Of a DNA stretch of 64,000 nt, positions 48,111 through 59,399 are shown in pieces (the stretch's first letter is position 1; each line of letters starts with the position of its first letter). The DNA is from Gordionus sp. m RMFG-2023. Lineage: Eukaryota > Nematomorpha > Gordioida > Chordodea > Parachordodidae. A model generated the notes under the pieces. The model made no database searches. It was not told the DNA's origin and saw nothing but the letters and a program-made list of their open reading frames with translations. Position numbers and translations under genes: made by a program. The stretch spans positions 33,271,366-33,335,365 of the forward strand of contig NC_088777.1 of NCBI RefSeq assembly GCF_954871325.1, in the 5' to 3' direction.

Positions 48111-48924
48111 CTAATAATGACTAATTTATTTCGTAACATTTTTTTATAATTATATTAATTGAATAATATTTTTTAAAAAAATAGGATTGTGACGATTTTG
48201 CACTCAATTTTGAATTATCTCATATGATATTTATGCCTATATAGAACTATTATGCTGAAAGATAGGCCTGCCCCCTTATCCAAAAAAAAGTGTAAGATAT
48301 GTAAGAGTAAATAAATTAACACTTAACTCATTTTGCCCCGGTTTCACATGTATTTTAATTTCATTTTATTTGAAAATAATGAGTAAAATTGCTTACAAAT
48401 TGAGTAGAAGCGCTTAGCGGTGTTTTCACAAAAACACTGTTATTAAATGAACCGGTATAATTTTTTAAAAATGGTGAAAACTATTTTACCTTTTTTAATT
48501 TTTTTATATTGTTTAGTTATACTTGTGAAATAAGCAAAAATATAAAACTAAAATAACTTATTATCAAATGATTTATTTCCATAATAATTTTTTGGAAAAA
48601 AACAGATGGAAGGGGGAATGAAAATATAGTTTTTATTTTTTAATAAAATAAATATTTATAAATAAAAAAAACGGATGTAAAATAAAGTTATTTATAGTAT
48701 AAATATTATAAATATATTATTTTTTTTTGAATTCCATCTGGGAAGATAATTTTTTCTTAACATTTTATTTTTTAGTGATTTTTAAAAAATATCAAAAAGT
48801 AAATCTATTTTTAACTAAAAAATAAAGAATATACATTATTGTATTCTAATTCTAAATAGATTTTTTTTTCATTTTCATTTTCATTTTTATTTTATAAAAT
48901 AAATTAAAAATTTTTATATTTAAT

Positions 48925-51156
48925 ATGTTTTCTGAGGATCATTTTTATTGGTCAGATAATGATGACCAATCTATGCCATCTTCTCCAATTAATGAATCCT
49001 CATTTTTGTCTCAATCAACTATAGGACAAGAATTGGTAGATTCTTTTTCTGAAGAAGCCTCATCGTCATCATCCATAGCAATAGACATTAGGAATTCATT
49101 TACGATGACTCCTAATAAGACACGCAAAAAATGTAATATATGCCCAAGTGTATACAAATTTTCAACTTCCCAAAGTAACAATAATTTTAAATTTTTGTTT
49201 TAAATATTTCTTGAGCCGGCCTGAACCAACGGCTTAAACCTATCCTGAGCCGGCTTGAGAAAGAAAAAATTTAGCTTTTTAACTTAATTAGTGCTCATGC
49301 TAATTCTGAGCACGGTTTAGACCGAAAAATATTATTTATTAAAAACTTCCTGTACTAATTTATGAATTATATTTTATATATTTAGCGAATTTGAAAAAAC
49401 ATCTCAAATCGGTGCATCCTAACATATTTAAAGAGATGTCATACTCACAGGGTTCCATTTATGACTCGATGCCGGGGATGAGAAAGCTTTTATCGCATGA
49501 AAATTTGATGATAAATAAACTCATCTATATTTTCTTAATAAAAACTAATAGTTCCTTTAACATAATAGATAACCCAGATTTTAAGAGGATATTCTATTAT
49601 ACAAATAAGAATATCAAGATGTGGTGTAGGCAAACAATAAAAAAAACGTAGGTAATGTCTATAATTTTGCAAAAAATAATTTAATTGATAAATTAAAAAA
49701 TAAAAGTAATATGATATCCATAAGTACAGATTTATGGACTGCCAATAATAGCACGTCCTACTGTGCTATTACTTTCCATTATATTGATAACAATTGGGAT
49801 ATTGTAAATAGGATTTTAGATATTATTTTGTTTCCTCACCCACACACTGGAGAGAATATCTGCAAAATTGTTTTATCATCATTAGAAAATTTTAAATTAA
49901 GTGATAAAATAATATCAATAACACACGATAACGGATCAAATGAGATCAAGGCAGTACAACTGCTGCAAGAGTATTATCAAACCCATTACTCGAAAATTTT
50001 ATATGGGCATCGCTGCATGGCCCACATCATCAATTTAATAGTAAAGGTGGGCCTTCATTTTTTTGAGGCGAAATTGGAAAAAATAGAAAATATAGTTAAT
50101 AAATTACATAGCTCTCCCAAATTTATGCAATCTTATAAAGCCATATGTGGGGCTACATTAATACCTTTAGCTGTTAAAACAAGATGGAACAGCAAGTACC
50201 TCATGATATCCGCCATTAATAAGGTAATAATTATTATTGTATATTTTATTCTTTTTCTTTTATCTATCTAGAATATTGATTCAATTCATGAATTGAGCGA
50301 TCAAGGTATAATAGAGGAGGATATTACGCCATCTTCTGATGAATACTCGCTCTTCCTAGAGTTGGAAGAATTTCTTCTACCATTTTATCAAATAACTGTA
50401 GAAATATCCACTCATTCTCCCACAATCGGGATGACCCTATTATTCTTCAATGATATATTGGAGAATTTAAAAAATCATACCGTGGCATATTCTGATTTGT
50501 CAATAAAAGAAGCAGCCACTATTATGTTAAAGAAAGCTGAAGAATATAGTGATAATATATTCACTCCATATAATTACGCAGCGTCGTTACTTGATCCTAG
50601 GATCAAAAATACCCTGATTACAAATCTAAAGGATGATGTTGCAGATAAATATTTAGATATATTTAAAATAAACGTTGCAAAATATAAGTCAGAGCCAGAT
50701 GCGTATAATTTTGATAATAATAACAATATCTCAAATTCTAAAACTATTTCAATATTGCAGGGATTGAAAAAAAGGTATATTTGTTAAATGTTCTATTATA
50801 AATCCATAATCTTTGATATTTTAAATTTATCCATATTTAGAAAAGGAGCATCAAATGGCACTAATGATAATAATCAATTAACGACATACCTCAATGAACC
50901 ACTCGCGCCCGAAATCACAAATATATTAGATTGGTAGAGAGGAAATGCTGATCGTTTTCCTCATTTAGCAATGATGGCCAGGGACTATTTATGCCAACAG
51001 ACAACATCAGTGGCATCGGAAAGAGCTTTTTCTTTGGCCGGAAATATTATGACTAAACTGAGGAACAGGATGGCCCCATCGACGCTAAAGCAATGCATGT
51101 CACTCTCTTACTGGGATATAGATATAATGTCTATTCGTGATGAAATATGGCAATAA
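48925..51156 (+). pseudogene. hAT transposase (BED finger, RNase-H-like core, hATC), nearly complete
   Basis: Exons joined by GT-AG introns 49175-49385, 50224-50271 and 50775-50840. The BED finger spans the first intron: CNICPSVYKFSTSQ on one side and LKKHLKSVHP on the other (C-x2-C ... H-x5-H). The core has ISISTDLWTANNSTSYCAIT (first Asp), ITHDNGSNEIKA (second Asp) and HRCMAHIINLIVK. The C-terminal part reads YNYAASLLDPRIK and the hATC domain TTSVASERAFSLAGNIMTKL. Two lesions are visible: a one-base length change in the A run at about 49641-49648 and a TAG at 50935-50937 where Trp is usual (LDWWR). About 650 residues if complete. Plus strand, same as gypsy C. Confidence 0.87.
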
Positions 51157-52013
51157 TTTCTCAGGTGTTACAGTATATGGAATCATATTTTTAATAAACA
51201 TACATCAATTAGAGAGGTAAGAATAGAAATATAAAATATCACTTATTTAGAAATTTATTTAAGTAAAATATCTATAATAAATATTTATGTTAATAGGTTA
51301 TTTTGAGCTTAATTTATTATTCGTGTTGTTAAAAGTCTCAAATGCAGTCAATTTTAAAAACATAAATTAAAATTTAGCTAAGTGCAGGCACGCAAATATT
51401 TATTTGGTTAAATTCGCGCCGTTTAAGAACATTAAGTATCATGCATGTCATATAATAATATTATTTATCTCAATAAAATTATTAATATTTACATATATGT
51501 TAAAATATTATTTGAAGCGGGCTTTATGTATGTTCTCTCTACCGTGCAAGATTCACTCGTAATAGGAATATGACAATTTTATAAAACGGAATACGAACTT
51601 TTAACATAATATTTTATATGCGTTTGGATTGGAGAATATATATATATTTTAAATGTATATTATATAATTTTTTATTTCATTATATTTATCATAATACTAT
51701 AATTATATATATTTGTTTAAATATAAATTATAATAAAATATCACATTATGCGATTATTAAGATGTTTATGTTAACCATGAAAAAATAATTTCTCATAAAA
51801 AATATATATCAAAATTTCTAATATCATAAGTTTGTCAATTGTCACCTAGATACTAAATACTTAGCGGTTACTATGTCAAAATATATCTGTTTTATTTTTT
51901 TTATCTTGACGGATGGCCAGTATCATTAAATCTTTACTTAAATGATTTTAAATAAAAAAATTATTATCATGAAAAATAATAATTTTTTGGAAAAAACAGA
52001 TGGAAGGGGGAAT
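51157..52013. other. AT-rich 3' flank of the hAT transposase gene
   Basis: 51322-51435 is a diverged MITE-like piece (GTGTTGTTAAAAGTC...GTTTAAGAACATTA). 51950-52013 duplicates 48560-48610. No gene. Confidence 0.5.
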
Positions 52014-52018
52014 GGAAA

Positions 52019-52480
52019 TGAAAAGGTTGCAGAAATCAAAGGCAGAAAATAAATGTTATAAACGTATATTACGTCAATTTATTGATATTTAAATTTAAAA
52101 AATATAATGATCACATATTCAAAATAGTTTCCTATATATATTGACAATTTAATTTAATGTAATTTATAATAAATTGATCTTTTTTTAAAAGTTAAAAATA
52201 AAAAATTGAACATTAGTTTATTAAGTAAATTGATTTATAAAATATAAAATTTAATATTAGTTTATAAACAAATTGATTTAAAATATAAAAGTTGTTTTTT
52301 ATAAAATTTAAAGTTTAATATTAGTTTATAAACAAATTGATTTAAAATATAAAAGTTGTTTTTAACAAAAAGAAAGAAACAATTCTTATTACATTTGAAA
52401 TATTTTAAATTACGCCATAAATGGCTTAAGGATGTAAAAAAAAACAATTTTTTAAAGTTAATATAAAATACTGTTTAACA
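52019..52480 (-). repeat. 3' LTR of element D
   Basis: 462 bp, TGAAAAGGTTGC to CTGTTTAACA on the plus strand. It contains a doubled internal segment (TTTATAAACAAATTGATTTA). Same length as 55066-55527 and one difference seen. Confidence 0.93.
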
Positions 52481-52650
52481 TTTCACACTTTTTTTTTTTC
52501 TGTCTATAATTTTTGTCGTTTGTCATTCTTGCTCGTTCACCTCTTCGTTGATCTTTTTTTTGTTGTACGTTTTATCAATTTAGTTCCACACACAAAAAAA
52601 CTAATTTTGTTTTAATATAAGGAAGAGGAAAAAAAAATTTATTATCAAAT

Positions 52651-52950
52651 TTAATTCATTATAAAATTTTCAAATTTTCTAGGCAACACACTATTTCTAA
52701 CTGGTCTTTGAACGTTGCGATTCTGATCATTTACTTGTACATTTTGGTTTCTTGGTTCATCACATCCCCTTCTAAAATTCAATGTATAAGGTGATGCATT
52801 ATTATTAACATTCGCTTTAAAAACTGTTGCACCATTAGAAGAAAGTTCTACATTAGTTGATCTTTTTTTTATTTGGTCCAAGTGTCTTTTTATAATTTTG
52901 TTCCCAGTATCTATATCATACAACAAATTTCCGTTTTGGAATTGTTTCAT
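52651..52950 (-). CDS. Short third frame of LTR element D
   Basis: 99 residues. GNLLYDIDTGNKIIKRHLDQ resembles the very end of gypsy integrases (loop and strand before a final Gln/Arg-rich tail), followed by an Asn/Arg-rich tail. Its separate expression is unknown. Confidence 0.5.
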   Translation of the reverse strand: MKQFQNGNLLYDIDTGNKIIKRHLDQIKKRSTNVELSSNGATVFKANVNNNASPYTLNFRRGCDEPRNQNVQVNDQNRNVQRPVRNSVLPRKFENFIMN

Positions 52951-52980
52951 TTTATATTATAATTTTTTATTTAATTATTT

Positions 52981-54357
52981 TTATTTTTTAAATTTTACTC
53001 CTTTATTTTTCAATTTGAACACTTTTTTTATATCATAATTTCTCTTTAACTTGTTCTTTATAACAAAATTTCTCTTTCTCCTTCCATTTTCAACATATGA
53101 TCTCCATATCGTATTCTTAATCTCCTTTTCAACATCATGATATTTAATCACCTTTGTTTTAATTTTCTTTTCCAAAGTTTTTTTAAATTTTTTATTAATT
53201 ATAAAATTTTTTATTTTATTATTTTCTTCAATTTTTGTTTCATTATTGTTTTTAATAACTATAATTTCTTCAATTGTTATCAAATGATTTATTTCTTCTA
53301 ATCTATAAGAATTTATTTTTTTAACATTTGGTATTATTTTTGGTACAGCATTTTGCTTTAAGCGAAGCTTGATATTGGTTTTGCAGATGGGTTTATCGGC
53401 CATTTTAAGTTTGTAATCAAGTATGAGTTTAGTAAGTTTATCATTACAATAATCATCACCTATATTTCCCACAAATTTTTTTAAAATATTTTTGAAGGCA
53501 CTTAGCCAAGTTCTGCCAAGTAATGGACTCTTATTGCTATTAACAACGATCGCTTGTAAATTTTTAGTTACTCCTTCATAATTTACGCTAATTTGCGCCG
53601 TTCCTAATATTTTGATTTGATAGCCGTCATAGCCTGTTAATTTTAAATTAGATTTCTTTAATTCAGTGATGCCTGCGCTCTTATCTATCGAACTAGGTAT
53701 TATTGAGAATCTAGAGCCAGTATCGACCAGCATGATCGTTGACAGGTTATTCAATTTTAAAGTTACTTTATACGCGTTATTATCTGTGTTGTCTTTATCA
53801 GCATCCATATTATTTATGTCCAAATTGTCTAAATTGTATAAATTATATTCTTTTCTTTCTAGTTTGTCATTATCATCTTCTTTTATCTCTTCTATATTTA
53901 CAGTGTTTACTTTATTTGTATATCGTGATTGATTATTGTCGTTGTTATGATATTTACAATTGAATACTTGATATAGTTCCTCGATTTCCAATATTATGAT
54001 TATCGTTATATCTTTGAATACATCTTGAATCGTTATAATGTCTGTTATATCTGTAATTATAATCATTATTAAATCTATTATTATTATAGTCATTTTTATT
54101 ATAACTAGCTCTATTATCAAATCTCGAAGAATTATTGTACGATCCTGGATAGTTTGCTCTGACGTTGTAATAATTCGCGTTATAATTCTGATATCTAGGG
54201 TTGTAATTATTTCCTTGGTAACTGGGGTTATAACTATTTCCTTGATAAATATTTCTTTGAAAGTCATGGCCTCTTGCTGTCCATCGTTGTCTGTTATCGT
54301 TATTCGATCGTGGATTATGTCTATCGTCGTATCTGACCACCTGTTTGTTTTCTTCAA
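52981..54357 (-). CDS. Protease-containing frame of LTR element D
   Basis: The first 130 or so residues overlap gag and are probably not meaningful. About residues 200-290 form a retropepsin: IMLVDTGSRFSIIPSS with the catalytic DTG near residue 211, and LLGRTWLSAF. A stretch resembling the linker before a gypsy reverse transcriptase (IKLRLKQNAVPK) and a Lys-rich tail follow. No RT core. Confidence 0.75.
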   Translation of the reverse strand: MKKTNRWSDTTIDIIHDRITITDNDGQQEAMTFKEIFIKEIVITPVTKEIITTLDIRIITRIITTSEQTIQDRTIILRDLIIELVIIKMTIIIIDLIMIIITDITDIITIQDVFKDITIIIILEIEELYQVFNCKYHNNDNNQSRYTNKVNTVNIEEIKEDDNDKLERKEYNLYNLDNLDINNMDADKDNTDNNAYKVTLKLNNLSTIMLVDTGSRFSIIPSSIDKSAGITELKKSNLKLTGYDGYQIKILGTAQISVNYEGVTKNLQAIVVNSNKSPLLGRTWLSAFKNILKKFVGNIGDDYCNDKLTKLILDYKLKMADKPICKTNIKLRLKQNAVPKIIPNVKKINSYRLEEINHLITIEEIIVIKNNNETKIEENNKIKNFIINKKFKKTLEKKIKTKVIKYHDVEKEIKNTIWRSYVENGRRKRNFVIKNKLKRNYDIKKVFKLKNKGVKFKK

Positions 54358-54955
54358 CTTTTATGCCTCTTTGTCTTTCCAAATGTTTTACGCTTGTTTC
54401 TTCTTCAGTCTTTTCATTTAAAGAAATGTTTTCAACTTTAGCTATTATATTTTCTTTTAATTCTGTCTCCTCAAAATCATCTCTTAAACTAAAGACTTCT
54501 GCTAACGTAATATTCTCTTTCAACGTAATTTTCTGCCTGATACTTCTGCTATTTGATGAAATTTTTACTTTTTCAATGACTCTACTATCGCTTAACGAAC
54601 ATTCATTTTGTAAAATACATAATCTACTTACCCAATTGATGTAACTTTCATTTTTACCTTGTACAGCTGCATTGAATAATAATAATTTCGAACTTGTAGA
54701 TTTCCTCGGGTGTAATAACCTAAATTTTTCAATCAATATCGATGGATTGATGAAATCGGTAGGTGAACATATCGATTTGAGCTTGATGTATTCTTCGTCT
54801 GGTAGTCTTCTTGTGAAGGATCCTGCCTTTTCGATATCAGAGATCTGAGCATCGTTGAATATGTCTTCGAAACGACTTAGAAAAACATCGCCATTACCTG
54901 TGTATGTTGGAAATTCAATATTAATATTAACGTTATTATTTGAGGTCTGTTTCAT
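53954..54955 (-). CDS. Gag-like protein of LTR element D
   Basis: 333 residues, uninterrupted. Residues about 1-200 resemble Ty3/gypsy-type capsid regions (FPTYTGNGDVFLSRFEDIF, YINWVSRLCILQNECSL). The C-terminal third is an Asn/Tyr/Arg-rich tail with NYNPRYQ-like repeats in place of a CCHC knuckle. The following frame overlaps by about 400 bases in the +1 register, an arrangement that Ty3 elements are known to use for gag-pol expression. Confidence 0.8.
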   Translation of the reverse strand: MKQTSNNNVNINIEFPTYTGNGDVFLSRFEDIFNDAQISDIEKAGSFTRRLPDEEYIKLKSICSPTDFINPSILIEKFRLLHPRKSTSSKLLLFNAAVQGKNESYINWVSRLCILQNECSLSDSRVIEKVKISSNSRSIRQKITLKENITLAEVFSLRDDFEETELKENIIAKVENISLNEKTEEETSVKHLERQRGIKVEENKQVVRYDDRHNPRSNNDNRQRWTARGHDFQRNIYQGNSYNPSYQGNNYNPRYQNYNANYYNVRANYPGSYNNSSRFDNRASYNKNDYNNNRFNNDYNYRYNRHYNDSRCIQRYNDNHNIGNRGTISSIQL

Positions 54956-55065
54956 AATTTATAATTTACAATATCCTTGAATTTTTCTATTTTATAGTAT
55001 TGGATTTTATAAAAATTTTAAGAAGTTAATTTATATTTAATATTTTAGAAAATTTTACTCCACCA

Positions 55066-55527
55066 TGAAAAGGTTGCAGAAATCAAAGGCAGAAAATAAA
55101 TGTTATAAACGTATATTACGTCAATTTATTGATATTTAAATTTAAAAAATATAATGATCACATATTCAAAATAGTTTCCTATATATATTGACAATTTAAT
55201 TTAATGTAATTTATAATAAATTGATCTTTTTTTAAAAGTTAAAAATAAAAAATTGAACATTAGTTTATTAAGTAAATTGATTTATAAAATATAAAATTTA
55301 ATATTAGTTTATAAACAAATTGATTTAAAATATAAAAGTTGTTTTTTATAAAATTTAAAGTTTAATATTAGTTTATAAACAAATTGATTTAAAATATAAA
55401 AGTTGTTTTTAACAAAAAGAAAGAAACAATTCTTATTACATTTGAAATATTTTAAGTTACGCCATAAATGGCTTAAGGATGTAAAAAAAAACAATTTTTT
55501 AAAGTTAATATAAAATACTGTTTAACA
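55066..55527 (-). repeat. 5' LTR of element D
   Basis: 462 bp, next to the primer-binding-like TGGTGGAG (read on the minus strand); the partner of 52019-52480. Confidence 0.93.
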
Positions 55528-56089
55528 GGAAATATAGTTTTTATTTTTTAATAAGGATAAATATTTATAAATCAAAAAAACGGATGTGAAAGAAAGTTAT
55601 TAATAGTAGAAATATTAAAAATATATTCTTATTTTTTAAACAATAACTATTTTAAAGAATTAATTGTTTATAATTATTTAAATTATATTCTAGTTAAATT
55701 TACAACAACAGGTCTTTTTAAAAGGAAATCAAAAAAATCCTACTATTTATAGTAGGATGCCCTTGGTTGGTAAATTTACTAAAAATAAAATGTTAAAATA
55801 TATTCATAAACACAATAGAGTTTATCGTAAGTCATAATCAGTTTTGTCAGTCAATATTTTGCGTTGATAATAATATTCCTGACTCCTCAGGACTACCTAT
55901 ATTATTATTATGGATAAAAATATTCCTGCCCCTTCTAGAGGGAACGCCTGATCTCCTAATGAATAAATCTTATATATAATTTTGGAGAAAAAAATAAATG
56001 GGTTTTTGTGCCGGGAATATCAAATATGATATAATAAAATATATATTTATTAAATAATGTGAACAGGGTTTCCAGGTCAAAATTTTCAA

Positions 56090-56420
56090 ATTGCGGATAA
56101 ATAGTGCATTGTTAAAAATATTCCTGTGCCCTCCTAGACCCGCCCACTTTGAATAATAATTTAGATTAAAATCAAGATATAATTAAATTCCCTTTTATTT
56201 GACGCCCATATCAATATTTTCCATTGTTAAAAATATTTCTGACCTCATATAAGACCTAGTAGACCCGCCTAATTAGAATATTAATAATAAGTATTAAAGT
56301 CAAAATTTAATTAAAACACCTTTTATTTGACGCCCATAATATCAATATCATCATGTTGTTAAAAATATTCATAACCTCTTGGACACACCCATCTAGAATA
56401 ATAATTATGATAACTAATAG
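56090..56420. repeat. Tandem repeat of about 130 bp near the right end of the hAT
   Basis: Three diverged copies with GTTAAAAATATTC, CCTAGACCCGCC and CCTTTTATTTGACGCCCATA. An additional longer duplication pairs 55955-56015 with 56470-56565 (AATAAATGGGTTTTTGTGCC). Confidence 0.75.
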
Positions 56421-56698
56421 ACTACAGTATATAATTAACACACCTAACCCTATTAGCCTATCGAGACCGAGAGGGAACGCTTGTTCTTTTAATGAATAAA
56501 TCTTATGTATACTTTTCTACTAAGTTCAAAAAAAAAGTTAAAAATAAATGGGTTTTTGTGCCGGGTCCCCGGGTCTGAACTCCGGGTATGAACCCCGGGT
56601 CTGTGCTCAGGGTTCGTGCTCAGAGCAGGCATGAGCACAAAATTGGGACGTAAATTTTACGACCAAGCAAATTAACAACACTAGTCGGGGCGCGGGGG

Positions 56699-57064
56699 TT
56701 GAAAGGGACAAAGGAAGAGTTTTATCAGAGAAAAATAAATAAAGAGGGGTGTGTAAATATGCTACAAGAGGGTCTGGTACATGATCCTTGTCCAAGAGTG
56801 ATGATAAATTTAGGTGGAAGAATGGTTCTCATGTTGTTTGGTACTGGAGCAGCCATTTCAGTAATTGGATATAATAAATATCAGAGTATTTGGCCCGGTG
56901 AAATGAGAGAGAATGAGGGGCTAAGAATAAGACAATTCGATTGGATCCTGTTGGCTGCGGTGAGTAGGGTGGAGATTGTATCAACATTGGAGGAAAGAAT
57001 TGAAATATTAGATTTATGGGTTATCAATCATTATAGAGGTGTTGGAATGGGATTGGATAACTAG
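56699..57064 (+). pseudogene. Protease region of gypsy C
   Basis: Follows the hAT insertion directly. PRVMINLGGRMVLMLFGTGA aligns with the retropepsin region that carries DTGA in relatives. Fossil. Confidence 0.65.
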
Positions 57065-57169
57065 GATTAGTCCAAGGTATAGTTTTTTGGGGGTATTTTT
57101 ATGGTGGGGTATATTCGTACCAATAATGAGTGAGGAACATGCCGTTATGACCTTAAGATGTGTTGCCAG

Positions 57170-57540
57170 GAATTGAGACTATGTTTAATGAGGGAACCAG
57201 GGAAAATAACTCTAGGAGCGAAACAAGTAGCGATAATTCAAGGAGCGAAACAAGGAAAATAACTCTAGGAGCGAAACAAGTAGCGATAATTCAAGGAGCG
57301 AAACAAGGAAAAATAATTCAAGGAGCGAAACCAGGAGCGATAATTTAAGGAGCGGACAAGGAAAAACAATTCTAGGAGCGAAACAATGAGCGATAGTTTA
57401 AAGAGCGATACAAGGAAAAACAATTCTAGGTGCTAAACAAGGAGCGATAAGTCAAGGAGCGAAGCAAGGAAAAATAATTCAAGAAGCGAAGTAGGGAAAA
57501 GTAACTATAGAAGAGAAGTAAAAAAGAATAATGCTGGATG
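57170..57540 (+). repeat. Tandem repeats in the linker of gypsy C
   Basis: About a dozen imperfect copies of GGAGCGAAACAAGGAAAATA alternating with TAGCGATAATTCAA. The purine-rich composition continues to 57720. Not coding in any conserved way. Confidence 0.85.
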
Positions 57541-57959
57541 CGGAGTAGGGAAAAGGAATTATAAGAATGAAGTAGGGGAAAGGAATTCTAGGAGAGAAAT
57601 AAAGGAGAATAACGTTAAAGAGAAAATAGATAACCCGTTGGAACTGTTAAGGAGGGTCGTGATATTAAGAGAAAGGAGGAGGAAAGAGGAACTCTGAAAA
57701 GAGAGGTAGGACGGCAGCAAGAAAAGCAAAAAGTGATGAATGCGAAGACGTCAGAAAATCGGGAAGTAATGAAGGACAGGACACTGCTCAGTGAAGAAGA
57801 GTTGATAACTAATGAAGAAGATGGAAGAAAATTGGATATGACCCAAGTGCAAGAAAGAGTTCGGAGATTAGTAAAAAGTTATCAGGAAATTAAATTTTCA
57901 ACAAAGACTTAGGATACCTCAGAGATTATGAAGTAGACATTAAGTTAAAAGATGGTTGT

Positions 57960-59165
57960 GTTCCAAAGTTTTGTGCGTTATGACGGACCGATTGAATAGA
58001 GAAAGGAAGTCGAAATGGAGTTGGATAAATGGGCACAGAGATGTATTGTTTGTCCTGTGGAATACAGTGAATGGGCAACTCCACTTGTGCCTGTGAAGAA
58101 AGCCAATGGAAAACTTCGGTTATGCGCAGATTTTCGAGTCACATTAAATCCATAGGTTGTGAAGGTCAAATATCTGTTGCCAAGAATTGAATAAATACTG
58201 GCCAATTTAAAGTGAAGCGTTTATTTTTCAAAAGTAGATTTTTCTAATGCCTATCTGCAATTACGTGTAAAACCGGAGATAAAGAAATTATTAACTATTA
58301 CTACGCCTAAGAAATTGTTCGCACTATAGATTATTCGGACTAAGTGTCTCAGCTCCCATTTTTCAACGAACCATGACTGCTGTTTTTATAGGGCATGGAG
58401 GGAGTTTTCTACTATATGGATGATGTATTGGTGACGGGCAGAACTCCCGAACAACATGAAGAGATTGGAAGAAGTGTTTCGAAAAATCAAAGAGAAAGGA
58501 TTGAGAGCTTGCGCGGAAAAAAGTGTGTTGGGGGTTACCGAAATGGCATATTTGGGGCATAAGATCACGGGGAAGGAGGAGACCTTTGGACAAAAATATG
58601 ACAAGAATTAATAATATGATAAGAACTAATAATAAAGCAGAAGTAAAGGCCTTTTTGGGGATGGCAAATTATTATCATCGGTTCGTGGAAGGCTTTGCTC
58701 AAATAGCCGCGCCCTTATATCAATTGTTAAAGAAAGGGGAGAAATTTGATTGGACAGATGAGCAAGAGGAGTCCTTATAAGAATTGAAATGTAGAATAGG
58801 AAAAAAACATGTGTTGGTATGTTTTAATAATGAATTGGAAGTCATATTGGCGGTAGATGCCTCTAATAAAGGTTTAGGAGGAGCGTTGTTGCATTATATT
58901 GATGAAGTTGTTATTTTTCTCAAGAATATTTAGGACAGTAGAGACCAGGTATTCCATAATTGAGCAAGAAGCATTGGCCGTTATTTTCGGACTAACTAAG
59001 TGTCGTGAATATTTAATTGGACGCAGATTTGTTATTTACACGGACCATAAGCCGCTTGTACATCTTTTCAAAAAGGACAATAAGGAATTAATGCTATCAC
59101 CCCGGTTCCAAAGATGGTTACTGCTAGTGGGTAGTTTTGACGTCCAAGCGAAATATCGTAGATAG
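57960..59165 (+). pseudogene. Reverse transcriptase and RNase H region of gypsy C
   Basis: Landmarks in order: PVKKANGKLRLCADFRV (about 58090-58140), VFYYMDDVLVTG (about 58400-58438), FLGMANYYHRFVEGFAQIA (58650-58705), AVDASNKGLGGALLHY (about 58850) and YTDHKPLVHLFKKDN (about 59040-59080). Same lineage as element B by the YMDD box and neighbouring residues. Fossil. Confidence 0.85.
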
Positions 59166-59399
59166 AGAGAAAATTATTTATCGGACGTTTTATCCAGACG
59201 CGGAGCGGGGGAAGATTTCGGGGAGAAAGAGTAAGATGAACGGGAAGAAGAAAATGAGCAAGGACTGATTAGGACTATAGTTGGAATATCTAGAGGTGGG
59301 CCCGTGACATGGGAAGAAATTAAAAGGGTGACTTTGAAGGATCGGGAACTGAGACGGATCAAAGCGTGCCTTAAGGGACGGAAAACGTGGCAAGATTGA

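Larger units (their letters stand above)
52019..55527 (-). mobile_element. LTR element D: young gag-protease retrotransposon
   Basis: Two 462-bp LTRs (52019-52480, 55066-55527), a 5-bp duplication GGAAA (52014-52018, 55528-55532), a TGGTGGAG primer-binding start next to the 5' LTR, and a purine tract next to the 3' LTR. Parts on the minus strand: gag 54955..53954; a second frame 54357..52981 with the aspartic protease; a short third frame 52950..52651 resembling an integrase tail. No reverse transcriptase, RNase H or integrase core, so it depends on helpers. By my reading the LTRs differ at one position, so the insertion is very recent. Gypsy-type. Lies inside the hAT 47311-56683. Confidence 0.9.
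47311..56683 (+). mobile_element. hAT transposon with TAGTGTTGTTAA ends, nested in gypsy C
   Basis: Ends TAGTGTTGTTAATTGG and GCAAATTAACAACACTA with an exact 8-bp duplication GTCGGGGC (47303-47310, 56684-56691). The outer 130-140 bp form long inverted repeats rich in CCCGGG/CAGACCCGGG and GAGCACGAACCCCGGG. The interior has a hAT transposase gene (48925-51156), CGCGAA minisatellites, a 135-bp repeat array near the right end and the inserted LTR element D. Without D it is about 5.9 kb. It is the best candidate here for a relative of the source of the TAGTGTTGTTAA MITEs. Confidence 0.92.

Noticed and set aside
53666-54644. Plus-strand frames opposite the gag and protease of element D
   Set aside because: Antisense shadows of the minus-strand genes.
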